64,000 nucleotides of DNA from Paenibacillus sp. FSL H8-0548. GTDB lineage: Bacteria > Bacillota > Bacilli > Paenibacillales > Paenibacillaceae. Of this stretch, positions 17,667-26,837 are shown one piece after another. The stretch's first letter is position 1. Every line of letters begins with the position of its first letter. A model generated the notes under the pieces. It was not told where the DNA came from, searched no databases, and saw nothing but the letters and a program-made list of their open reading frames with translations. The stretch spans positions 1,259,501-1,323,500 of the forward strand of contig NZ_CP152049.1 in the NCBI RefSeq assembly GCF_038630985.1. Reading direction: 5' to 3'. Position numbers and translations under genes: made by a program.

Positions 17667-19232
17667 ATGACAAACGAAATGAAAAAAATTCAAATTTTTG
17701 ATACAACACTGCGCGATGGCGAGCAATCCCCTGGTGCTTCTCTTGATCCCGAACGTAAAATAATTATTGCACGGCAGCTTGGCAAGCTGGGCATCGATGT
17801 CATTGAGCCGGGCTTTCCGGTCTCAAGTCCAGGCGAATTCGCAGCTGTGCAGCAAATTTCTCGTGAGCTTCAGCATGTAGAGATTGCGGGATTTGCGAGA
17901 GCGGTGAAGGTCGATATTGATGCGGCGATCAAAGCTACACAGGATGCGGCTCGCAGAAGGCTGCACATATTCATTTCCTCGTCGGACATTCATCTTAACC
18001 ATCAACTGCGGAAATCACGTGATGAGGTCGTTAAAATTGCTCGCGACATGGTCGCATACGGAAAACAACTCGTCGATGAAATCGAGTTTTCAGCGATGGA
18101 CTCTACACGCTCAGGAAGAGATTTTGTCATTCAGCTGGTAGAGGCTGTTATAGCAGAAGGAGCGACGATCATTAATCTGCCGGATACGCTGGGCTATGCT
18201 ATGCCGGAGGAAATGAGCGAGCTGTTCCGTGCGGTCAGGAAACAAGCAAGAGGCGGCGATACGGTAAGATATAGTGCGCATTGTCATAACGATCTTGGCA
18301 TGGCGGTAGCCAATAGTATTGCAGCCATTCATGGAGGCGCTACGCAAATCGAAGTTACAGTAAACGGAATTGGCGAACGGGCGGGCAACTGTTCACTGGA
18401 AGAGCTGGTTATGGCGATTGAAACGCGTAAGGATGCCATTGGGGCGGAGACTAACATTCAGATCGGCGAAATCTATGAAACATCGCGGATGGTGAGCCGC
18501 GCTATGAATTTCCCGATTGCTTACAACAAGCCGATCGTTGGACGCAATGCCTTCCAGCATGAATCAGGCATTCATCAGGATGGCCTGCTGAAAAACCGCA
18601 GCACCTATGAAATTATGGACCCGGAAGCGATGGGGATTTCACGCAATATGATTATTCTAGGCAAGCATTCTGGTCGTCATGCCATTAAACATCGTCTTTC
18701 CGAGTATGGTATAGACATGACAGAGGCTCAATTACAAAGTGTGTATGATAAATTCAAGGAGACGGCTGATGCTCAAAAGATCGTTTCCGATGATGAGCTG
18801 ATTCGTATAGCAGGCGAGCTGACACAGACACAGCCAGATCCTTATGTGCTCGTTGACCTTCAGGTTCATGCCGGTACGCAGCGCTCTCGCACGGCAACGG
18901 TTACGATTCGCGAGAACGAGTTTGGCGCAGAGAAAACTTATGTAGCGATGGGAGCTGGACCGATTGAAGCTGTAATCCATGCCATTAAGCAAGCGATTCC
19001 TGTCGCAGCCGAATTTGAAGATCTTGAGCTTCATTCCTTATCCACAGGCGAGGATGCGCACGGCGAAGCGGTTGTCAGCATTGTGCATCAGGAGCAGCGC
19101 TTCCGCGGAACCTCTATTCATAACGATATCGTTCTCGCTGCTGCTCAGGCTTACGTGGCAGCTTGCAATCAAGCGGTTATGACGACAGGCATCAGAATAG
19201 TTGAAGCTTCTCCGAATCGAGCAGTAAACTGA
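17667..19232 (+). CDS. leuA: 2-isopropylmalate synthase
   Basis: Condenses acetyl-CoA with 2-ketoisovalerate, the first committed step of leucine synthesis. The 521-residue protein begins its TIM barrel with IFDTTLRDGEQSPGASL, has the metal-binding HCHNDLG motif and NGIGERAGNCSLEEL, and a C-terminal LeuA regulatory domain (from about residue 390) for leucine feedback. TTAGGAGG precedes the ATG. It stands alone, without other leu genes, behind the two Leu T-boxes. Confidence 0.96.
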   Translation: MTNEMKKIQIFDTTLRDGEQSPGASLDPERKIIIARQLGKLGIDVIEPGFPVSSPGEFAAVQQISRELQHVEIAGFARAVKVDIDAAIKATQDAARRRLHIFISSSDIHLNHQLRKSRDEVVKIARDMVAYGKQLVDEIEFSAMDSTRSGRDFVIQLVEAVIAEGATIINLPDTLGYAMPEEMSELFRAVRKQARGGDTVRYSAHCHNDLGMAVANSIAAIHGGATQIEVTVNGIGERAGNCSLEELVMAIETRKDAIGAETNIQIGEIYETSRMVSRAMNFPIAYNKPIVGRNAFQHESGIHQDGLLKNRSTYEIMDPEAMGISRNMIILGKHSGRHAIKHRLSEYGIDMTEAQLQSVYDKFKETADAQKIVSDDELIRIAGELTQTQPDPYVLVDLQVHAGTQRSRTATVTIRENEFGAEKTYVAMGAGPIEAVIHAIKQAIPVAAEFEDLELHSLSTGEDAHGEAVVSIVHQEQRFRGTSIHNDIVLAAAQAYVAACNQAVMTTGIRIVEASPNRAVN

Positions 19233-19251
19233 CTCTGATTGTGAAATAAGC

Positions 19252-19303
19252 TTTGGTTTTTCCCCATAGTAGGGAAGTAAGCTTCTCTATTATGGGAAAG
19301 CCA
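19252..19303 (+). terminator. Hairpin after leuA
   Basis: A long imperfect stem pairs TTTCCCCATAGTAGGGAAG with CTTCTCTATTATGGGAAA around a four-base loop. No T-run follows, so it may be a weak terminator or a 3' stabiliser. Confidence 0.45.
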
Positions 19304-19343
19304 GCAGGTGCTCGTTCGAATGGTATAAGGAGGCGTGGCTGAA

Positions 19344-20162
19344 ATGAATAATAATCGAGTCATTAGCTATTATAATCAATTTGATGAGTGGGGGCGTCTG
19401 GAGAGAGAACCGCTTGAGTTTAACGTTAATTGGCATTATATCAGGAGGTTTCTTCCGAAGAACGGGCATATTTTAGATAACGGTGCAGGGCCTGGAAAAT
19501 ATGCAATGGAGCTGGCTAGCTGCGGTTATGAGGTTACATTAACGGATTTAACCCCAAGGCTTGTGCAGATTGCTAGAGAGAAAGCGCAGGAGCTTGCGCT
19601 AACAGAACGCTTTAAAGGCTTTCATATCGCAGATGCAAGGAGCTTGAACATTTTTTCGGATGATAGCTTTGATGCTTCATTAATGATGGGACCGCTATAT
19701 CATTTGCAGCTGCAGGAGGAAAGGGAACAAGCTGTTAAGGAACTATATCGAGTGACACGAAGGGATGGTTACGTATTTGTTTCATTTATGACTCGTATCA
19801 GACATGTGCTCACAGTGCTTGCTCATCCGCAAAGCTGGCGTCCTAATGATAATATGGGAGACATTCAAGCTTTTATGGAAACAGGGCTGTTTAATCATAG
19901 CGATGAGGGAAGATTTACTGGGGCGTATTATTATCATATAGACGACATCACTCCGTTTATGGAAACCCATGGCTTCGAAACGATTAAGCTCATCGGCTCC
20001 TCCAGTGCAGCTGGTTCTCTAACTAAGGAACAATTTGATTATTGGAAATCTCTTGGAGCGGAACATTACGCGAAATTCATGCAATTTATATACGATACTG
20101 CAGAAAATAATTATTTACTCGGTTCTTCCTCGCATTTACTCTATATAGGTAAAAGAAAATAA
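19344..20162 (+). CDS. Class I SAM-dependent methyltransferase
   Basis: A 272-residue methyltransferase with motif I ILDNGAGPGKYAMELA, the acidic strand VTLTDLTPRLV, and the MMGPLYHL segment often seen in Methyltransf_11/25 proteins. The ATG at 19344 is preferred: AAGGAGG lies ten bases upstream, whereas the earlier GTG at 19335 is only one base from it. Substrate not predictable; such orphan enzymes often act on small molecules. Confidence 0.88.
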   Translation: MNNNRVISYYNQFDEWGRLEREPLEFNVNWHYIRRFLPKNGHILDNGAGPGKYAMELASCGYEVTLTDLTPRLVQIAREKAQELALTERFKGFHIADARSLNIFSDDSFDASLMMGPLYHLQLQEEREQAVKELYRVTRRDGYVFVSFMTRIRHVLTVLAHPQSWRPNDNMGDIQAFMETGLFNHSDEGRFTGAYYYHIDDITPFMETHGFETIKLIGSSSAAGSLTKEQFDYWKSLGAEHYAKFMQFIYDTAENNYLLGSSSHLLYIGKRK

Positions 20163-20199
20163 TACAATAAATTTACCAAATTTAGTGTTGTGCACAAAG

Positions 20200-20469
20200 T
20201 TATCCACATTTCAACGTTAAATTGTGTATAAGATGATGAAATGCCCGAAAACACTGGATTTACGTTCGCTTAACATTGTGAACGAATAGGGGATAGTTTT
20301 TCGAGGATAAAGCTGTGGATAATGTGAATAACGTGGATAAAGTAACAGGAAAGTATGAGTTTGTGCCTAAGAATCGACGAAATCCGCGAAAATACTACTA
20401 TAATACTCATGTACTATCGACTGAATTAACTAACAATTTATACAGAGATGTTGATAACATTGTGGATAA
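20200..20469. promoter_or_regulatory. DnaA-box cluster
   Basis: Three perfect 9-mers occur: TTATCCACA at 20200-20208, and TGTGGATAA at 20314-20322 and 20461-20469. One-mismatch boxes lie at 20224-20232, 20323-20331, 20332-20340 and 20449-20457. No dnaA gene is adjacent, so this is not the origin. B. subtilis has DnaA-box clusters outside oriC, one of which I recall lies between gcp (tsaD) and ydiF. This cluster also lies between tsaD and a ydiF-type gene. Confidence 0.75.
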
Positions 20470-20563
20470 CTATAAAAGGTGGTTTTTGGATAGACTAATC
20501 AAGATCAAGGAGCAGATATTGGCTTTAATAGAGCGCTGCTGCCGCATGAATCATTATATTTGC

Positions 20564-20608
20564 AAAAACAGTCGAGCATCTTATTCTCAGATGATAGACT
20601 GTTTTTTT
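20564..20608 (+). terminator. Rho-independent terminator in a gene-free region
   Basis: The stem AACAGTC/GACTGTT, with inner pairing CATCT/AGATG, is followed by seven T. A short transcript from the DnaA-box region may end here. From 20610 to 20992 I see no convincing gene. Confidence 0.65.
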
Positions 20609-20992
20609 GTCTTTAGAGGCTCCATATGTACTTTAATACACTTGAGACTAATATGGATGCTGCTCGGTTTTACTATTTATGTTTTAGAGATTGCCTTTGG
20701 CATATAGGCCGTATTGCAATAAGTACAGCGTACGTTTCTTGACGTTAGTGATGACGATATGCGAGCAGTAATGGAGGGCTGCACGGGCGGCGTTTGTGTC
20801 ACTTTGTATTGCATTTGCATTGCGCTTGTATTGCGGGCACGCAAAAAATTTGCGTGAATTACTACTCAGATTTTCGGTGAAAAAGTCAATGGTATAGGTT
20901 ATCGTGAAACTATGACGCATACCAAAACATAAATCTCACCTTATATTGTATAGATTAAGCAATGTTGAGAGTGAATGGAGGTTAACCAAAGA

Positions 20993-21736
20993 ATGGATAA
21001 GGAAGCAATCATTCAGGTAAGCTCGGTCAGCAAGTATTATGGTGCGAATAGAGCAGTAGAGAAAGTATCCTTTAAAGTGAATGAAGGAGAAATCTTTGGT
21101 ATTATCGGCCAGCATGGTGCTGGAAAAACAACACTACTAGAAATGTTAATGGGAATTCGCATGCCTGAACAGGGGAGCATACAGATCTATGGTCAAGATG
21201 TTGTGCTTGATGCAGAACGTCTGAAGGAAGATATCGGAATTCATCTGCAAAGCACATCTCTTGTGGATAAGATGAATGTGCGCGAAGCTATGGAGCTGTT
21301 TCAAGGCTTCTACAAACGAAAAAACGACTTGGATCTAATTATTGAGCAATTCGGTCTTAGTCCATATTCGAATAAATTAGTAAAACGCTTGTCAGGCGGT
21401 TGGAGACAGCGTACGGCATTAGCAATTGCATTAGTCAATGATCCAAAAATTATATTTTTGGATGAACCAACGACGGGACTGGACTCACAGGCCAAAAGAG
21501 ACTATTGGTCGCTGCTGGCACTGCTTAAACAGCAAGGAAAAACGATTGTAGTTGCTTCCCATGATATGGAGGAAATACAGCGTTATTGCAGTCGTGTTTG
21601 CGTGATGCGTAAGGGAGAATTAATGGCCTGCGCTAACCCAACGACGCTTATTGCACAATTGCCGGGCGGCGGGATGACCATGGAAGCTGTTTATATGCAT
21701 CATGCAGTAGAGATGAAGGGGAGAGTGAGTGTATAA
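20993..21736 (+). CDS. ABC transporter ATP-binding protein (orphan)
   Basis: A 247-residue ABC ATPase of the ABC-2/drug-export type (CcmA-like). Walker A reads GQHGAGKTT, the signature LSGGWRQR, Walker B IIFLDEPTTGLD, and the H-loop ASHDMEE. The ATG at 20993 is chosen because ATGGAGGT lies ten bases upstream; the upstream in-frame ATG at 20975 overlaps that ribosome site. No permease gene is adjacent. A small basic-protein gene follows after 65 bp. Confidence 0.9.
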   Translation: MDKEAIIQVSSVSKYYGANRAVEKVSFKVNEGEIFGIIGQHGAGKTTLLEMLMGIRMPEQGSIQIYGQDVVLDAERLKEDIGIHLQSTSLVDKMNVREAMELFQGFYKRKNDLDLIIEQFGLSPYSNKLVKRLSGGWRQRTALAIALVNDPKIIFLDEPTTGLDSQAKRDYWSLLALLKQQGKTIVVASHDMEEIQRYCSRVCVMRKGELMACANPTTLIAQLPGGGMTMEAVYMHHAVEMKGRVSV

Positions 21737-21801
21737 GAAGAACCGGATAGATAGCGGTTTTTAAATCGCATACATAAACCTCAAGGAGGGCTTTTAAGTC
21801 A

Positions 21802-22032
21802 ATGGATCATCGCGATCACATCGAAAGTCCGTCAGTCGAGCGCAGAAGATTACTAGAAAAGAGAATGGAGATGGTTGCTAATTTATTAAATCAAATAAAT
21901 GAGGGGGATAGTAATAAAGAAGGTCAACAAGAAGGAAAGCGTAAACGGAAAAACGACTGTAACGGCATAATGACACTTAGATGGTTAGGACAGTTTGTAG
22001 GTGCGCTTCAGCGCATATTTTTGCATAGCTGA
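21802..22032 (+). CDS. Small hypothetical basic protein
   Basis: 76 residues, unrecognised. An excellent ribosome site (AAGGAGG, at a somewhat long distance) and a terminator right after the stop argue that it is real. The N-terminal half is helical (VERRRLLEKRMEMVANLLNQI), the middle is lysine/arginine-rich, and the C-terminal end (LRWLGQFVGALQRIF) could be an amphipathic or membrane-associated helix. Probably co-transcribed with the ABC ATPase. Confidence 0.6.
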   Translation: MDHRDHIESPSVERRRLLEKRMEMVANLLNQINEGDSNKEGQQEGKRKRKNDCNGIMTLRWLGQFVGALQRIFLHS

Positions 22033-22050
22033 CAAGAGGATTAATCTTTT

Positions 22051-22081
22051 TCTCCCCCAAATGGGGGATTTTTTTTTTTAT
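22051..22081 (+). terminator. Rho-independent terminator
   Basis: TCCCCC/GGGGGA stem around AAAT with ten T following. Confidence 0.88.
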
Positions 22082-22227
22082 AATAGTAGGTTAATCTAAA
22101 AAAATGCAAAATCGCTCGATAATTGTCAGAAATTCAGGGGAGAAGTAGGGATATTACTAGGTATTCGGGATCTCACCAGCTGCGGTTGTAACATTTTTAA
22201 AATAGGAATCAGGAGTGAGTTAATCGT

Positions 22228-25200
22228 ATGGTAAAGAGGGAAATTCTAGGCGGTAGAATAGGTAAGTTTAGTCTAATGATCATGCTTTGTTTTACAATCA
22301 TTTTCACATCAGTTGGAGCATTAATAGGTACTTCCGAGGTAGCTAATGCAGCTTTTGGGTTTGGCAAGGGAGAGGGAATTGCAGGTAATCCCTATATTAT
22401 TTCCACGCCTGAGGAGCTAAATGCAATTCGTTTTTATCCTACTGCTCATTATATGCTTGGAAATGATATTGATTTAACGGAATTCCTTGCTGAAGGCGGC
22501 GCTGGTTACAATGGGGGCTCTTTTTGGGACCCAATCTATTTATTTACTGGGAAATTAGATGGTAATGGTTATATTGTAAGCGGCTTGAAAATTAATCGTA
22601 CCGGTAACTACATCGGTTTTTTCAGTCAACCAGCTTCTGGTGCTGAGATAAAAAACATTGGTTTCGAAAATGTGGATGTATTCGGAAATGGTTTGTTTAT
22701 AGGCGGCTTAGCAGGTGCTTTAGTCAATCCTTCAACTGCAATCATGAATAGCTATACTACAGGGAAAGTTTCAGGAATTAGCTATGTAGGAGGACTAGTA
22801 GGGTATCAGCGTGACAGCTCGATTATGAATAGCTATTCTTTAGCTGAAGTTGGTGGAGCCTCTTCCATAGGAGGTTTAGTAGGATATCAAGATTGGGGCT
22901 CGATATCCAATAGCTACGCTGCAGGTCTCATTACGAACAGTATGGAGGGCGGTTTAGTAGGGGCGAGCAATCAGGGAACATACGACCATAGCTTCTATGA
23001 TAAAAAGTCCATAGCGATGGACAATGGTAAAGGAATAGCTAAAACAACGACTGAGATGCAAACAAAATCCACCTTTGAAGCCGAAGGCTGGGACTTTTTT
23101 GGGGTTTGGTATATGTCTGCTAATGAGTATCCTCAATTACGAATATTTGTTATTGCAGAGACCCCTGCTGCAAATCCGCCAGGCGGATCTATTGTAAATG
23201 GATCAACGGTGACAATTAGCAGTGGAACAGCAGGTGCAGCGATCTATTACACGACGAATGGCGATGAACCGACAACGAGCAGTACGCTGTATGAATCCAG
23301 TTCTCCTGTCATTATCGATGACGATCTGACGATTAAGGCGATTGCGATGTATACAGGAAAGATAGACAGTGAAGTTATGAGCAATAGTTATTCAATTATA
23401 CGTGGGGAAGCACCTGTAACTGGGTCTTTGGAGAAGGGGACCGTCAGTGGAACAACGACATTGAAGGGTGTCACAGCTGCAATGGAGTACAAGGTCAATA
23501 GCGGCGAATATGTAAAGATTGACAATACTGCTGTTACTGATATCAGCATCAATGCAGGAGATAAAATCTATGTCCGATTAGCAGCAACCGAGCTGGCTCT
23601 AGCATCGTATGCACAGGTGCTGACGGCTGGGCTAGTTGATATTAAACCAGCATCAGCTCCGACATCTGCAAGCTTAGCCCAAGGGACGAACAGTGGATCA
23701 GCAAAGCTCAGCGGTGTAACAAATGTAATGGAGTACTCGCTTGATGGTGAGGATTACACATCGATCACAACAGGAAACACAATCGATAATATGGCTGTAA
23801 ATGCAGGAGATTCGATTTATGTCCGAATCGCGGCAACGGTGCAACAGCCTGCATCAGATGTTCAAGTGCTGCAGGTCGGTTTAGCGGTTATTAAACCAGC
23901 AACAGCGCCGACAACTGCAAGCTTGGCTCCAGGAACGAGCAGTGGAACAACAAAGCTCAGCGGTGTTACGGATACAATGGAGTACTCGCTAGACGGTGAG
24001 GAATACACATTGATCACAACAGGAGCTTCAGTTGATAACATTAGTGTAAATGCAGAAGATTCGATTTACGTCCGGATCGTGGCAACGGTGCAACAGCCTG
24101 CGTCAGAGGCTCAAGAATTGACGGTTGCTCTGGCGAATATAAAGGCTGCATCAGCGCCGACAGCTGTAAGCTTGGCTCCAGGAACGAGCAGTGGAACAAC
24201 AAAGCTCAGCGGTGTTACGGATACAATGGAGTACTCGCTAGACGGTGAGGATTACACATTGATCACAACAGGAGCTTCAGTTGATAACATTAGTGTAAAT
24301 GCAGAAGATTCGATTTACGTCCGGATCGTGGCAACGGTGCAACAGCCTGCGTCAGAGGCTCAAGAATTGACGGTTGCTCTGGCAGATATAAAGGCTGCGT
24401 CAGCGCCGACAACTGCAAGCTTGGCTCCAGGTACGAGCAGTGGAACAACAAAGCTCAGCGGTGTTACGGATACAATGGAGTACTCGCTAGACGGTGAGGA
24501 TTACACATTGATCACAACAGGAGCTTCAGTTGATAACATTAGTGTAAATGCAGGCGATTCAATCTACGTGCGAATCGCGGCAACAATGCAACAGCCAGCG
24601 TCGGATGTTCAAGTGTTAACGGTCGTTCTGTCGGACATCAAGTCGACACCAACGACACCAACGATACCAACACCAAGCGAAACTAAAGTAACCTCATCCA
24701 ATGGTCAATTAACGATACCCAAAGGCAGTGCTGGTGAGGTTAGTTTGGAGGATTCTGCAATTGTAGTCTTCATACCAAGTGATGCTGCATCCAATGAGTT
24801 GAAATTAACAATTGAGAGAGTATCAGATACGAAGACTCTCCTTCCGAATAACGAAATATTGGTTTCTTCTGTATTCGAACTATTGAAAAATATTTCTGAT
24901 GACTTTAAAAAACCGGTAACATTGACATTTACTTTCGATTCAAAAAATGTAAATAGCAACCAAAGAGTGGCTGTATTCTATTTTGATGAAGTGAAGAAGA
25001 CTTGGGTGGAAATTGCCGGCGGAAAGATAAACGGAAACCGTATCACAGTGGAGGTTAATCATTTCACGAAATTTGCGGTGCTTTTGGTAGACCAAACTTC
25101 AAATGATGTTGATTTCAACGATATTTCCGGTTATTGGGCAGAGGACAGCATTAAACAAGCGGTAAGCAAGGGAATTGTTAAGGGGTATACGGATGGTTCA

Positions 25201-25647
25201 TTCAAGCCGCGTAATTCCGTAACGCGTGCGGAATTTACTGTGATGCTGATGAATGCGCTGAAGCCTCAGACTTCGGGAATTGAGCTGACTTTCACAGATA
25301 CAACGAAGATCGGAGCATGGGCACAGGGAGCTGTAGCACAAGCTGTACAAGCGGGTATTATTAATGGATACAGTGATGGTACTTTCCGTCCTAATGCAGA
25401 AATGACGCGCGCTGAGATGGCAGCTATGATCTCGAAGGCTATGGGCTTGTCTGTCGAAACAAATGCAGTAACTGACTTCGCGGATGACAAGGATATTCCT
25501 TCATGGGCGAAAAGTGCGGTAGCCGCAATTAAGAAGATTGGTCTGATAGAAGGTAAAGGCACTAATAAATTCGATCCAAATGCCATTACAACGCGTGCAG
25601 AGGCTGTAACGCTTCTATTAAAAATGTTGGCACAACAAAGCAACTAA
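22228..25647 (+). CDS. S-layer homology (SLH) surface protein with GLUG and 83-residue repeats
   Basis: A 1139-residue secreted protein. The Sec signal peptide ends near SEVANA (about residue 42). Residues about 110-270 contain GLUG-type motifs (VGGLVGYQ, IGGLVGYQ). About 310-390 is a chitobiase C-terminal-like domain (IYYTTNGDEPTTSS). Then come five tandem repeats with the core SGVTDTMEYSLDGEDYT, and a ZU5-like segment before three C-terminal SLH domains (about 963-1135) that bind pyruvylated cell-wall polymer. AGGAGTGAG precedes the ATG. A cell-wall-anchored adhesin-like protein is the best inference; no ligand can be named. Confidence 0.9.
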   Translation: MVKREILGGRIGKFSLMIMLCFTIIFTSVGALIGTSEVANAAFGFGKGEGIAGNPYIISTPEELNAIRFYPTAHYMLGNDIDLTEFLAEGGAGYNGGSFWDPIYLFTGKLDGNGYIVSGLKINRTGNYIGFFSQPASGAEIKNIGFENVDVFGNGLFIGGLAGALVNPSTAIMNSYTTGKVSGISYVGGLVGYQRDSSIMNSYSLAEVGGASSIGGLVGYQDWGSISNSYAAGLITNSMEGGLVGASNQGTYDHSFYDKKSIAMDNGKGIAKTTTEMQTKSTFEAEGWDFFGVWYMSANEYPQLRIFVIAETPAANPPGGSIVNGSTVTISSGTAGAAIYYTTNGDEPTTSSTLYESSSPVIIDDDLTIKAIAMYTGKIDSEVMSNSYSIIRGEAPVTGSLEKGTVSGTTTLKGVTAAMEYKVNSGEYVKIDNTAVTDISINAGDKIYVRLAATELALASYAQVLTAGLVDIKPASAPTSASLAQGTNSGSAKLSGVTNVMEYSLDGEDYTSITTGNTIDNMAVNAGDSIYVRIAATVQQPASDVQVLQVGLAVIKPATAPTTASLAPGTSSGTTKLSGVTDTMEYSLDGEEYTLITTGASVDNISVNAEDSIYVRIVATVQQPASEAQELTVALANIKAASAPTAVSLAPGTSSGTTKLSGVTDTMEYSLDGEDYTLITTGASVDNISVNAEDSIYVRIVATVQQPASEAQELTVALADIKAASAPTTASLAPGTSSGTTKLSGVTDTMEYSLDGEDYTLITTGASVDNISVNAGDSIYVRIAATMQQPASDVQVLTVVLSDIKSTPTTPTIPTPSETKVTSSNGQLTIPKGSAGEVSLEDSAIVVFIPSDAASNELKLTIERVSDTKTLLPNNEILVSSVFELLKNISDDFKKPVTLTFTFDSKNVNSNQRVAVFYFDEVKKTWVEIAGGKINGNRITVEVNHFTKFAVLLVDQTSNDVDFNDISGYWAEDSIKQAVSKGIVKGYTDGSFKPRNSVTRAEFTVMLMNALKPQTSGIELTFTDTTKIGAWAQGAVAQAVQAGIINGYSDGTFRPNAEMTRAEMAAMISKAMGLSVETNAVTDFADDKDIPSWAKSAVAAIKKIGLIEGKGTNKFDPNAITTRAEAVTLLLKMLAQQSN
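23410..24652 (+). repeat. Five tandem 83-residue coding repeats
   Basis: Units start near 23410, 23656, 23905, 24154 and 24403. The last four have an exact 249-bp period (83 codons). Units three to five are almost identical at the DNA level, indicating recent duplication or homogenisation; unit one is diverged and 82 codons long. Confidence 0.9.
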
Positions 25648-25655
25648 TCCCATTT

Positions 25656-25698
25656 GGGTTATTCTAGAGGCAGCTGCCCTTAGAGTAACCCTTTTTAT
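25656..25698 (+). terminator. Rho-independent terminator after the SLH gene
   Basis: The stem GGGTTA..CTA/TAG..TAACCC is followed by five T. Confidence 0.8.
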
Positions 25699-25777
25699 TA
25701 CAGCGATAAAGTCATTACGTGATTCGTTACAGATTCCATAGTATAATAGTGGAATATTGAATGGCGGAGGCTTGAAA

Positions 25778-26707
25778 GTGAATAATTGTATTCCACTCAT
25801 TGCTCAGCAAATGCAAAGACTAGTTCAGCGTTATTTTACAGCTGAGCCTCTTTTACGTTATGCAGAGCTGTTTATAGAAGACAAGCTAAGAGAAACGATT
25901 CGATTTGGACAATTGACAGTGATCCATTATCAAATGTTTGGCGGCAAGAGCGATGAGCCATACGAGGCAGCGGCAGCGGTTGAGCTGTTTGTTTTGGCAT
26001 CAGATATATTGGATGACCTGCAGGACCAGGATGCTCCAGATAAGCTTTGGATGCAAATACCTCAGCCTATTGCCATTCATGTCGCTACGGCGCTCCTGAC
26101 GCTGTCTCAACAAGCGATGCTAGGCAGTACAGTGAATGATGAGATACGAATCGCACTTTTGGAAATGATGAATACCCAGCTGCTGCTGGCGGCAAATGGT
26201 CAAATGCTCGATTTGGCAAATGATATAACGGACGAGCAGTCATACTTAGAAATGGTTAAACTTAAATCAGCTACAATGCTCCAGCTTGCTTGCATGACTG
26301 GTGTGCTGCTGGCAGGCCAGCCATGGAATCCAATTGTTGCCGAATATGCAATGGAGATCGGAATGGCCGCCCAAATACAAAATGATCTCCGAGATTTACT
26401 GAGATGGGACGACAAGAGCGACCTTCTTAAGAAAAAGCGTACGATGCTGACGCTCTATTTAATAGAGTCGGAGGAAGAAGAGGATCAGTGGATCAAAGCC
26501 TATTTTCAGGGCGATATTTCTATGGAAGACATTCTATTAAAGCGAGAGCTTTTTCTCGAAACCTGCGAGAGATCGGGTACGATATTGTATGGATCAGTCA
26601 TGAGTCGGATGCACTATAATCGATTTGAGGAGCTCTTGAATTCTATCCATGAGATAAGTCCCTGGAAACCGACTTTTTTATCTATAATAAATCAAGAAAT
26701 TACATAA
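25778..26707 (+). CDS. comQ: ComQ-like isoprenyl transferase
   Basis: A polyprenyl-synthetase-fold protein of 309 residues that in the ComQXPA system transfers an isoprenyl group to a tryptophan of ComX and takes part in its processing. The first aspartate-rich motif is DDLQD (79-83). The second is NDLRD (202-206), with Asn in place of the first Asp, which suits ComQ better than a chain-elongating prenyl synthase. GTG at 25778 is chosen: GGAGG lies seven bases upstream. A terminator separates it from comX, unlike the overlapping arrangement in B. subtilis. Confidence 0.85.
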   Translation: MNNCIPLIAQQMQRLVQRYFTAEPLLRYAELFIEDKLRETIRFGQLTVIHYQMFGGKSDEPYEAAAAVELFVLASDILDDLQDQDAPDKLWMQIPQPIAIHVATALLTLSQQAMLGSTVNDEIRIALLEMMNTQLLLAANGQMLDLANDITDEQSYLEMVKLKSATMLQLACMTGVLLAGQPWNPIVAEYAMEIGMAAQIQNDLRDLLRWDDKSDLLKKKRTMLTLYLIESEEEEDQWIKAYFQGDISMEDILLKRELFLETCERSGTILYGSVMSRMHYNRFEELLNSIHEISPWKPTFLSIINQEIT

Positions 26708-26715
26708 TAACAAAC

Positions 26716-26758
26716 CACGCAAAAGCCATTTCGGTAAATACGAATCACTTTTGCGTTT
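26716..26758 (+). terminator. Hairpin between comQ and comX
   Basis: ACGCAAAAG (26717-26725) pairs with CTTTTGCGT (26748-26756), and TTTTCT follows. comX may therefore depend partly on its own promoter; a -10-like TATAGT lies at 26779-26784, but no good -35 is seen. Confidence 0.6.
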
Positions 26759-26837
26759 TCTGTTGAATACATTCCTGTTATAGTAGAGAAGTACCATGAT
26801 TCCAAAAAAATAGTAGAAGAGATGCGGAGGAGTTAAT

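Noticed and set aside
17210..17701. 163-codon plus-strand frame
   Set aside because: It runs through the second T-box leader and terminator and only overlaps the start of leuA; RNA structure explains the sequence.
20200..20469. Chromosomal replication origin
   Set aside because: DnaA boxes are present, but there is no adjacent dnaA, dnaN or rpmH and no clear AT-rich unwinding element; a titration-type cluster is more likely.
20315..20707. 130-codon plus-strand frame
   Set aside because: Begins inside a DnaA box with no ribosome site, crosses a terminator, and its N-terminus (repeated Val-Asp-Asn) simply reflects the DnaA boxes.
20684..20920. 78-codon minus-strand frame
   Set aside because: Composition and lack of ribosome site give no support. 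I had a vague impression of a recurring Paenibacillus sequence but cannot verify it.
23410..24652. CRISPR-like array
   Set aside because: The repeats are 249 bp, in frame and coding, with no short repeat/spacer alternation and no cas genes.
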